Notes under the pieces: model-generated
Told to the model about the DNA's origin: nothing
The model's database searches: none
The model's input: the letters and a program-made list of their open reading frames with translations, nothing else
Program-made: the position numbers and the translations under genes
Part shown: positions 44,761-51,443 of the stretch, piece after piece
Layout: every line of letters begins with the position of its first letter
Numbering within the stretch: the stretch's first letter is position 1
Assembly (NCBI GenBank): GCA_044356745.1
Contig: JBIKVP010000005.1
Location: forward strand, 1-51,443
Length of the DNA stretch: 51,443 nt
DNA from: JBIKVP01 sp044356745
GTDB taxonomy: Bacteria > Pseudomonadota > Alphaproteobacteria > Rhizobiales > Beijerinckiaceae
Direction: 5' to 3'

Positions 44761-47139
44761 TCAGGCTGCTTGTGTTACTTTAGTAATAGAGTGCGTGATA
44801 GGTTCAGGACGTCCAAAGAAATAGCCTTGTGCTTTATCTGCACCCAAAAGCTTGATCGCAACCCACTGGTCGTTGGTTTCAATACCCTCAACGACGGTAT
44901 GCATTCCTAAGCGATGCGCAAGCTCACACACGGCATAAATAATAAAGCGAGAGTTATCATCAATCACGACATTTTGTGCAAAACTACGATCAATTTTGAC
45001 TTGTGAGAACGGGTAAGTTGATAAGTAAGCAAGCGACGAATAGCCTGTCCCAAAATCATCAAGAGAAAATTTTACACCCAGATCACATATGGCGCGAATA
45101 GCCTCAAGCGTGCTGTTTTGATCCTCAATAAGCAGCGATTCTGTGACTTCTAGGTATAACCGTTCAGGCTTAATACCTGTATCAGCCAGACTCGCCTTAA
45201 CGCATGCAATCAGCTGATCTGCATGCCGAAATTGAAGTGGAGAGACATTAACAGACACGGTGACATGGTCAGGCCAGTTTTTAAGATCACGGCACGCTTG
45301 CCTGATTGCCCAATCCCCCATACGCCGGATTAAGCCTGTTTGCTCTGCAATCGGAATAAATACACCTGGGGGAACAAGCCCTTTTATTGGATGAGGCCAG
45401 CGCATCAATGCTTCATAACCAAGCGTATCGCCATTACGTATATCGACAATGGGTTGATAAAATAAAGTCATAGCTTCTTTTTCAACAGATCGGCGTAGTT
45501 CAGCTTCAAGTTCTTGGCGCTCTGACATGGCAGAAGCCATATCTGGCGTAAATAAAACGTACATGCTGCGCCCAGCACCTTTTGCTTTATACAAAGCCAG
45601 ATCAGCATGGCGCAATAAATCCGTCGCTGTGTTGCCGTGTACAGGCGCAAAGGCAACACCGATGCTGGCGGTGACATAAACTGAATGTCCCTTAATTTCA
45701 AAAGGCTTAGTCATCAGATCGATAATATCATGACCAAGTTTGAAATTCTCCTCAGACATCGTGCCATAATGAACGATGACAAATTCATCGCCTCCAAAGC
45801 GCGCCGTAAGATCTCCAGGTCTTGAACAGCCCCTTAAGCGATGTGCGGTCTCAATGAGAATTTCATCTCCTGCTTCATGTCCTAAGCTGTCATTGATATT
45901 TTTGAAATTATCAAGATCAACATAAAGCAATGTAAAACCAAAACCTGACCCCTCAATACGCTGACATGCTTCATTGAGCGCTGTCCCAAGCTCAAAACGG
46001 TTAGCAAGGCCAGTGAGGCTATCAAAGCGTGCCATACGTTCGATTTTAGCTTCAGCAAGCTTACGCTCTGTCGCGTCCTCTGTGAGCATTACAACGCCGC
46101 CTTCAGGGACGGGTGCGATCGAGACCACAAAAATCCGACCTGCTTTGGTAATCACTTCACAGTTTGATTCACAAACCTCATCGTGAACATGCTTACAACG
46201 TTCAGCGAGATCCCGCGCAGCATTCCGGCTTAAAAATCCTGTTTCATAAAGAGCGGTTTCAAGATCAATAAGCGATGTACTAATTCTGACAAGTTTATCG
46301 CTCAGCATATACAACTCTTGAAAGCGGCTGTTGCACACAGCCAGCTTAAGATCACTGTCAAACATCACGAGTCCGTGGGACATGTTGTTTAAAGCAGCAT
46401 CTAAAGTAATATTTTGTCTTTTTAGAACGTTTGCAAGAATTTCAGAGTGTTTATTGGCGTTACTTAAGGCAACAAGATTTCGATAAACAGAAAATGTCAT
46501 GGCAATGTTAGAGACAAAATACAAAAAAGCGTAATAACCAATTGCATGATAGTGATAATCTGCTGACATCAATAGACCAATTGCCATTGGAACACAAAAG
46601 ACAGCAAGCTGAAATGTAACAAAATAAGGACGTCCAGCGTTCCTGACAACGTATCCTGATGAAAACGCAATTGTTGAGGCAACACCGAGAATGTGCGATG
46701 CTGTGCTATCTGTAAAAACGAGCGCATAAAAGCAGTTTATAGCTAAAGTGACACTCGTAATTGTGGCTCCCAAGAAGTATTCAAGATCCCACCAGCGTGT
46801 TTCTAAAAAAGAATTTTTACGATAATCTTTTTTCTTGTAGCGAACAAATGTCAGTGTTCTCAATATAGATATAAAGAGAGAGACATAAGTGATGTACAAA
46901 TAAAACGTGTCATAATCAGATGCCGTATAACATAGTAAGGGAGCAATAATTGCCGCAGCACAGCCAGAAAAAAGAGAGCCAGGAGATGAAAATAAACTAT
47001 TGACCATAAGGCGATATTCAGAAACATCAATAGATGATCTCTGACTTTTACGACTCATGTAAAATTTATTGACGAATCCAAACAGGCTCTTTCTGGTCTG
47101 CGTAGGATGATCATCAACCTTTCTGGTTGCATCTACCAT
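44761..47139 (-). CDS. Membrane-bound PAS-GGDEF-EAL protein (c-di-GMP synthesis/hydrolysis)
   Basis: A 792-residue protein. Five or six membrane segments occupy about residues 50-220, followed by a PAS domain (about 245-360). GGDEF (365-530) has an intact GGDEF motif at 449-453 and an inhibitory RxxD site at 440-443. EAL (545-785) has EAL at 576-578, DDFGTGYSSL at 694-703, the VKIDRSF Lys and VVEGIET. Both the cyclase and the phosphodiesterase look catalytically complete. The N-terminal membrane domain is not one I can name; it may be a MASE-type sensor. The ATG at 47139 follows AAAGG at a long distance; a TTG at 47166 is less likely. It precedes the RpfF-like gene, a possible ligand source. 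Confidence 0.9.
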   Translation of the reverse strand: MVDATRKVDDHPTQTRKSLFGFVNKFYMSRKSQRSSIDVSEYRLMVNSLFSSPGSLFSGCAAAIIAPLLCYTASDYDTFYLYITYVSLFISILRTLTFVRYKKKDYRKNSFLETRWWDLEYFLGATITSVTLAINCFYALVFTDSTASHILGVASTIAFSSGYVVRNAGRPYFVTFQLAVFCVPMAIGLLMSADYHYHAIGYYAFLYFVSNIAMTFSVYRNLVALSNANKHSEILANVLKRQNITLDAALNNMSHGLVMFDSDLKLAVCNSRFQELYMLSDKLVRISTSLIDLETALYETGFLSRNAARDLAERCKHVHDEVCESNCEVITKAGRIFVVSIAPVPEGGVVMLTEDATERKLAEAKIERMARFDSLTGLANRFELGTALNEACQRIEGSGFGFTLLYVDLDNFKNINDSLGHEAGDEILIETAHRLRGCSRPGDLTARFGGDEFVIVHYGTMSEENFKLGHDIIDLMTKPFEIKGHSVYVTASIGVAFAPVHGNTATDLLRHADLALYKAKGAGRSMYVLFTPDMASAMSERQELEAELRRSVEKEAMTLFYQPIVDIRNGDTLGYEALMRWPHPIKGLVPPGVFIPIAEQTGLIRRMGDWAIRQACRDLKNWPDHVTVSVNVSPLQFRHADQLIACVKASLADTGIKPERLYLEVTESLLIEDQNSTLEAIRAICDLGVKFSLDDFGTGYSSLAYLSTYPFSQVKIDRSFAQNVVIDDNSRFIIYAVCELAHRLGMHTVVEGIETNDQWVAIKLLGADKAQGYFFGRPEPITHSITKVTQAA

Positions 47140-47334
47140 GAAATTTGAACCTTTAAAATTGCGCAAATAATTAAAAAATTGAATACAAGATAGACTCTAA
47201 ACCTTTCGTCTTAAAAATAGATTTATAAGATTAAAGGCTTTCAAAAGAAGATTTTTATATAAAATAACTATGTAATAAAATTTAAAAATTATATAATAAA
47301 AATATTTTTAACAAAAAAGATATAAATAATTATT

Positions 47335-48402
47335 TTATTGTGAATTACCAACATATTTAGGCGGTAAAAGAGAGGAGTTTAGGTTGTATTGGCGGTTCTG
47401 AATGAAAACATCATTTAATAACTGTGTATTTTTATTTATGATTTTAAATTCTTGATTTGGTATCACACCATTTTGGCTGCTTTCAATAATATCTATACTA
47501 TCTTGAGGCTGCCGCTGAAGATCGTCCTCAAGATTATCAACGTGTTTGTTATTCAAACGCTCATCAAGCACGATGTTGTTGGAGCGATGATCCTCTTGAG
47601 GGGTGACATGTGCTTGTTTTTTATCAGGTTGAGGAGTGATTGCAGTGTGTGCATTAAGAGGTGACTTGACATTTACGCGAGTGGGATCGCCTAACTGAGG
47701 CGCATATTTAAGCACGGGGCGACACACTTTGCGCAAACCGCGAGGGTCATGACGCGCAAGATCAATATGGAAATGATCATAGTGAAACATATCAGATCCA
47801 GGACCAAGCACTGTATTGAAATGTTGACATGCGCCCACGAAAACCTCACGCAGAAAATTCTGTTCATCAGGCTGTCCACGCCAACCTTTAACAATGGTAA
47901 TATCTCTTCCATCGCTGAGCGTGAAACTCATAATATCAAGTGCATTGCCAAAAGAATGTTCAGAAAGCTTTGCCCCTGACTGATGATTGCGTGTGCGGCA
48001 AGCATAAGAGCCTGCTCTTATATGAGTTACAGATTGGCCAAAAAATAATTGTGCAGCGGGTTGTACGATCTGATGAAGCCATGTGTCTGTGCGTGACACC
48101 ATTGGGCATCCTAACACTGCTTTTGTATTGAGCGTGACTTCCCCATGCATAAAAGCGCTTACCTTAAGAGGATAAGAAATACCACAAGCACCAGGGCCAT
48201 CAATCGGTTTGCTTTGTTCAATATGAATAGAAGGGCTGACCTCTTTGCGTGCCAGACACGCCTGCTCGGCTTCTTCACGCCATGGGTCTCGTTGTTGAAA
48301 ATAACCAAAGCCACAGCCAGCCACAATAAGACACAGTAAACTTGCAACAAGCCCATGTTGCAACTTGACGCGATAACTGAGAGGCGAGCCAATAAAACGC
48401 AT
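47335..48402 (-). CDS. Extensin-like C-terminal family lipoprotein
   Basis: A 355-residue exported protein. An N-terminal signal with lipobox LIVAGC puts it in the envelope as a lipoprotein. The extensin-like_C domain (about 45-235) has ACGISYPLKVS, LGCPMVSRTDTWL, the metal-type SEHSFGNALDI and FHYDHFHIDLARHDP, which resemble the zinc-binding His/Asp pattern of LAS-type murein peptidases. The last ~110 residues are polar, Asn/Gln-rich and probably disordered. Rhizobial relatives are uncharacterised; a peptidoglycan-related role is likely. The ATG at 48402 is chosen over a TTG at 48411. It is divergent from the 30-codon small gene. Confidence 0.88.
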   Translation of the reverse strand: MRFIGSPLSYRVKLQHGLVASLLCLIVAGCGFGYFQQRDPWREEAEQACLARKEVSPSIHIEQSKPIDGPGACGISYPLKVSAFMHGEVTLNTKAVLGCPMVSRTDTWLHQIVQPAAQLFFGQSVTHIRAGSYACRTRNHQSGAKLSEHSFGNALDIMSFTLSDGRDITIVKGWRGQPDEQNFLREVFVGACQHFNTVLGPGSDMFHYDHFHIDLARHDPRGLRKVCRPVLKYAPQLGDPTRVNVKSPLNAHTAITPQPDKKQAHVTPQEDHRSNNIVLDERLNNKHVDNLEDDLQRQPQDSIDIIESSQNGVIPNQEFKIINKNTQLLNDVFIQNRQYNLNSSLLPPKYVGNSQ

Positions 48403-48652
48403 ACGCAACAAAAACTTTTTAACTGATTAACTTATCAATCAGAATATTCAGAAATTATTTAAGGTTTCATTAATATGTTAACAATGCCAATTAGATATAA
48501 ATTTAATGAATATTTAAGAATGATTATTACATTGACTTTTGTGTTTTGTAGAGCAATATCAAGAGGATGATGCGTTGCAGCAACGATTTCTCTTGTAACA
48601 CAACAGTATTTTGTTAACCTGTATATGTCCAAACAATACGGAGGTCGATACA

Positions 48653-48745
48653 ATGTTGACACTCAATTGGCTGTATGGGACGAAAACGGCACTGACGTAT
48701 GCATCATTTATTTTAATTGGTGCTGTTATTGCTGGGATTGTCTAG
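48653..48745 (+). CDS. 30-residue small membrane protein
   Basis: A short frame, MLTLNWLYGTKTALTYAS then FILIGAVIAGIV, that ends in TAG at 48743-48745. ACGGAGG lies 10 nt upstream of the ATG and is one of the best ribosome sites in the window. The first part is amphipathic, and the last ~17 residues form one hydrophobic membrane segment. Small single-span proteins of this size often act as subunits or regulators of membrane complexes, but I recognise no family. A nearby hairpin downstream (48958-48989) could end the transcript. Confidence 0.55.
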   Translation: MLTLNWLYGTKTALTYASFILIGAVIAGIV

Positions 48746-49077
48746 GGCACGTTGTGCAAAAATAGCTCTATTTTGCGTTACAATATGCAACAAAACAATG
48801 AGTGCACGTTTTTGATATCATAAAAATAAACGTGTTCTAGGGGAACAATAGCTTTAAATAAGTCATGGTAAACCACACCGCAATAAGCCATTTTTAAAGT
48901 GATTGCAAAATTTATATTGAAATGAATTGCATAAGAACCAACTAGGTAGGTGTTTTAGCCCCGTTTAAAAGATTGTTTTTAAACGGGGCATCATAGTCAG
49001 ATTTAAATCCATCAATAGATGCTAGCCCATTATCAAGCGAAGAGCAGTATAAAGAACAAGGATGGCATATGCTTGTT
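48746..49077. other. Intergenic stretch without a recognisable gene
   Basis: This 332-bp AT-rich gap after the small gene holds an imperfect hairpin (about 48808-48837, CACGTTT...AAACGTG) and the strong 13-bp stem at 48958-48989. I see no protein-coding frame or known RNA. It could hold an untranslated small RNA, which only transcript data can decide. Confidence 0.4.
48958..48989. repeat. Perfect 13-6-13 hairpin
   Basis: GCCCCGTTTAAAA and TTTTAAACGGGGC are exact inverted repeats around a 6-nt loop. No T-run follows on either strand, so it is not a textbook terminator, but it could end the small-gene transcript or protect the yciB 3' end. It is the longest perfect inverted repeat I noticed apart from the insertion sequence ends. 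Confidence 0.6.
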
Positions 49078-49716
49078 TTATAATGTTTCATCGTGTGAGG
49101 GGGCAGTGTCAACAGATGTTGAAGCATCATAACGTGTCATGATGGGTATTTGAGCCAAAGCAAATAGAACTGTCAGAGGCATAATACCAAACACCTTAAA
49201 CGTGACCCAAAAGTCAGTTGAAAAAAAACGCCAGACGACTTCGTTAAGTGCAGCCAAAAGTAAAAAGAACAATCCCCAACGCAATGTCAGAATACGCCAA
49301 CCTTCCGGTGTCAGGTTAAAAACACTCCCCAGAACAGGTGCAAGAAGTGAGCGCTTTAATAAAAGCCCCCCTAAAAGAATAATTCCAAAAAGACTATTCA
49401 CGAGAGTAGGCTTGATTTTAATAAACAGCTCGTCATTCAGCCAAAGAGTGAGCCCGCCAAAAACAAGGATAACGACAAATGATATCAGTGGCATGAGAGG
49501 AATATGGCGATAAAGAATAAGATGAATGACAGTCGCAACCAAAACAGCACCCATAAAAAGAGCTGTTGCTGTGAAAATCCTCTGGTCAGGCGCCACGCCC
49601 CACCATTTTTCTGCATAAGCATTCGTTAGAAAGAAAAGCACAAGTGGCCCAAGTTCTAAAACGAGTTTAACAAGCGGGGTTGGTGCGTTTGTTGGCGTTG
49701 AAGGCTGTGTTAACAT
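49078..49716 (-). CDS. yciB: Inner membrane-spanning protein YciB (septation protein A/IspZ)
   Basis: A 212-residue protein with about five or six membrane segments. The family motifs LGPLVLFFLTNAYAEKWW, VFGGLTLWLNDELFIKIKPT, LNEVVWRFFSTDFWVTFKVFG and the short charged tail are all seen. YciB helps organise the cell envelope and septal synthesis. The ATG at 49716 has AGGA upstream; the frame extends to 49842 without a better start. It is divergent from the DUF815 ATPase gene and in close range of a hairpin downstream. Confidence 0.93.
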   Translation of the reverse strand: MLTQPSTPTNAPTPLVKLVLELGPLVLFFLTNAYAEKWWGVAPDQRIFTATALFMGAVLVATVIHLILYRHIPLMPLISFVVILVFGGLTLWLNDELFIKIKPTLVNSLFGIILLGGLLLKRSLLAPVLGSVFNLTPEGWRILTLRWGLFFLLLAALNEVVWRFFSTDFWVTFKVFGIMPLTVLFALAQIPIMTRYDASTSVDTAPSHDETL

Positions 49717-49842
49717 GAAGCATATTCCTGACATTGCAGCTTTATTTTTGCGTATGCTGTGCCATAAACAACAGCGTACGAACAGGATTTTATGATCATC
49801 AAGGCTTTTTAATGGATTTAAGCTTAGCTTTATGCGGCACAA

Positions 49843-50709
49843 ATGGAATATATCGCCATGACAATGTCACTCTTAACCCGTATTGCGCAGGCTTTAGAGC
49901 GTCTGGCTCCTGTACCAAAGCAAGGCCCACAATTATCTGAAGCGGATGCGTTTATTTGGACAATAAACACGCTAATACCAATACAACACGTCAACCGCGT
50001 GGATATAGATGTGCTCAAAGGTATTGAGCGCGTTAAAATACAGCTTTTAGAGAATACAGCGCGCTTTGCTTACGGTTGGCCAGCCAATAACGCCTTGTTG
50101 TGGGGCGCAAGAGGTATGGGGAAGTCTTCTCTCATTAAAGCAGTCCATCACAAGGTGAATAAACATGAAAAAATTCCACATCCGCTTAAGCTGATTGAAA
50201 TTCATCGCGAAGAGATTGAAACATTGCCCGCATTGATGGCTCATTTGCGCTCCCAGCCTTTCAGGTGTTTGGTGCTGTGTGACGATCTATCATTTGATGA
50301 AGGAGACACGTCATATAAATCGCTTAAAACGGCACTTGAAGGTGGCCTTGAAGGGCGTCCGAATAACGTTCTGTTTTATGCCACGTCAAATCGTCGCCAC
50401 CTTATGCCCCGAGACATGATTGATAATGAACAATCCAGCGCCATTCATCCAGGCGAAGCTATTGAAGAGAAAATTTCCTTATCAGATCGTTTTGGATTGT
50501 GGCTTGGTTTTCATGCTTGCTCACAAGATGATTACTTAGAGATGGTACAAGCTTATGCGAAAGCCTATCGCCTACCCATTAAAACCGATGATCTTAACCG
50601 TGAAGCGCTTGAATGGGCGATCACTCGCGGATCACGGTCAGGGCGCACGAGCTGGCAATTTATTCAGGATCTGGCAGGGCGTTTGCAATGCTCTCTGACT
50701 TTGGATTGA
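49843..50709 (+). CDS. DUF815 family AAA+ ATP-binding protein
   Basis: A 288-residue P-loop protein of the DUF815 group. Walker A is WGARGMGKSSLIKAV (about residues 86-100), and Walker B is FRCLVLCDDLSFDEGD. Sensor region FYATSNRRHLMPRDM and the C-terminal GSRSGRTSWQFIQDL are diagnostic. No function is established; the family is widespread in Proteobacteria. In many alphaproteobacteria it lies near yajC-secDF, which are absent here. The first ATG has no ribosome site, so starts at 49858 or 49864 are possible. The 3' end overlaps the convergent glycosyltransferase gene by 50 nt. Confidence 0.9.
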   Translation: MEYIAMTMSLLTRIAQALERLAPVPKQGPQLSEADAFIWTINTLIPIQHVNRVDIDVLKGIERVKIQLLENTARFAYGWPANNALLWGARGMGKSSLIKAVHHKVNKHEKIPHPLKLIEIHREEIETLPALMAHLRSQPFRCLVLCDDLSFDEGDTSYKSLKTALEGGLEGRPNNVLFYATSNRRHLMPRDMIDNEQSSAIHPGEAIEEKISLSDRFGLWLGFHACSQDDYLEMVQAYAKAYRLPIKTDDLNREALEWAITRGSRSGRTSWQFIQDLAGRLQCSLTLD

Positions 50710-51323
50710 GAACCTGTTGAAATAATTGATCAAGCACATCAATGCCACCGTTAGATGAAAATTTCTGTGTCAACCGGTTTAAAGCCGCATGTCCTAACGT
50801 ACTGCGCCGCTCAGGGTCGCGGATTAGCATGTTAAGTGTATTGCTTAAAGAAAGCCAATCACCAGGCGGCACAAGATACCCCTCAATTCCATTACGAATG
50901 AATTCAGGAATTGCGCTAAAATTTGTGGAAATAATTGCAAGATGTTGGCTAGCCGCTTCAAACAGAACATTCGGCAGACTATCACGATCACCGTTTGCAG
51001 CTTCTTTACATGGCAGAACAAACATATCAGCGGCACGCATCAGATCAATAATCTTAGGGTGTGTCAGTGCACCCATGAAAGCCATGCGGTTGAGCACGCC
51101 CCCTTTACGCGCCATCTCTTTAAGTGGTTCAAGCAAGCGGCCTTCACCTACATGAGCAAACTGCCAGTGAATGTCTTTGGGCAAACTGGCTAATGCGCGG
51201 ATCAGATCATCATAGCCCTTGCGCTCGCTCGCCCAACCCACAGATAAAATGCGCACTGCACCATGAGGATCAGAGCCATCATGGCGTGGGCGCACATTTG
51301 ATGCGGGCGTAAAGCGTTGTATA
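50660..51323 (-). pseudogene. Glycosyltransferase family 4, C-terminal half, cut by an insertion sequence
   Basis: About 220 residues of a GT4 (GT-B fold) glycosyltransferase. The C-terminal donor-binding domain begins VRILSVGWASERKGYDDL, contains MGALTHPKIIDLMRAADMFV and the donor loop SLPNVLFEAASQ, and runs to its natural stop. The frame stays open upstream to the insertion sequence junction (IQRFTPAS), so the acceptor-binding N-terminal half was separated by the insertion. A GTG at 51295 could make a short product, but it would lack half the enzyme. The gene probably served surface polysaccharide synthesis. The missing half should lie beside the far end of the element. Confidence 0.8.
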
Positions 51324-51443
51324 CCCCTCGTGAGTGAAGAGTTGGCGTTATCTTTTTATTAAGGTTGTTTTGATTCCAATTTGGTATGGGTACGCTTTTA
51401 GAACCGGATCAACGGCAGGAGCTTTTGAAACGCCACCGCACCG
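51317..51443 (+). mobile_element. Inner end of an IS630-like insertion sequence, right copy
   Basis: Inverted partner of bases 2-128. The noncoding part is identical in both copies; differences are confined to three third-codon bases. The junction TTGTATACCCC shows the TA context expected of an IS630-type insertion into the glycosyltransferase gene. Only this end of the element is in the window. Confidence 0.75.
51386..51443 (+). CDS. IS630-like transposase, N-terminal fragment cut by the window edge
   Basis: The ATG at 51386 opens MGTLLEPDQRQELLKRHRT and runs off the window. It encodes the same residues as the left-end fragment, using CCG, GAT and CGG where the left copy uses CCA, GAC and CGT. 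The transposase would be read outward, away from the window. Catalytic residues are not visible. Confidence 0.55.
   Translation, partial: MGTLLEPDQRQELLKRHRT

Overview
This window looks like a chromosomal segment of an alphaproteobacterium, most likely in or near Hyphomicrobiales (Rhizobiales), with moderate-to-low GC for that group. The evidence is gene content and order: accA beside aroB and a DUF21/CBS transporter gene, fused indolepyruvate:ferredoxin oxidoreductase, purS-purQ, hslVU, DUF815 ATPase, extensin-like lipoprotein, DgcA-type epimerase and a CheZ-like protein. No tRNA, rRNA or CRISPR was seen. Taxonomy is inferred from protein resemblance only.

Both ends carry the same 127-bp sequence in inverted orientation. 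Each copy runs outward into the first 19 codons of an IS630-like transposase, so the window is probably a whole contig that stops inside two copies of one insertion sequence. The right copy has cut a glycosyltransferase gene. The left copy lies about 60 bp upstream of an orphan atpI.

Layout: 0-6.5 kb holds atpI, a hybrid histidine kinase, accA, aroB and a CNNM/CorC-type transporter. 6.5-10 kb is a co-directional run of an unknown acidic protein, lolA, an FecCD permease and its ATPase. 10-17.7 kb holds a GNAT enzyme, an L,D-transpeptidase-like protein whose catalytic Cys is replaced by Ser, a dipeptide epimerase, an MFS transporter and a CheZ-like protein with a long acidic tail. 17.7-23 kb holds an XRE-cupin regulator, secB and the indolepyruvate oxidoreductase. 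23.2-23.9 kb is an AT-rich gene encoding two tandem FlhB/YscU C-terminal-like domains and no membrane part. 24-27.3 kb holds phaB, purS, purQ, trmL and hemF. 27.3-38.5 kb holds a hypothetical membrane protein, a DUF192 protein, a sigma-54 response regulator, an M3 peptidase, a metallo-beta-lactamase-fold hydrolase, a YdcF protein, a giant AsmA/YhdP-like protein and bcp. 38.5-42 kb holds hslU, hslV and metY. 42-51.3 kb holds an O-antigen-ligase-like protein, an RpfF-like crotonase beside a membrane PAS-GGDEF-EAL protein, an extensin-like lipoprotein, a 30-aa membrane peptide, yciB, a DUF815 ATPase and the cut glycosyltransferase.

The most interesting candidates are (1) the RpfF-like/GGDEF-EAL pair, which looks like a DSF-type signal synthase next to a c-di-GMP enzyme but has Asp at one of the two catalytic Glu positions; (2) the soluble tandem FlhB-C protein; and (3) the Cys-less L,D-transpeptidase. 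Most of the rest is ordinary housekeeping in a compact genome, where convergent genes often overlap by a few bases.
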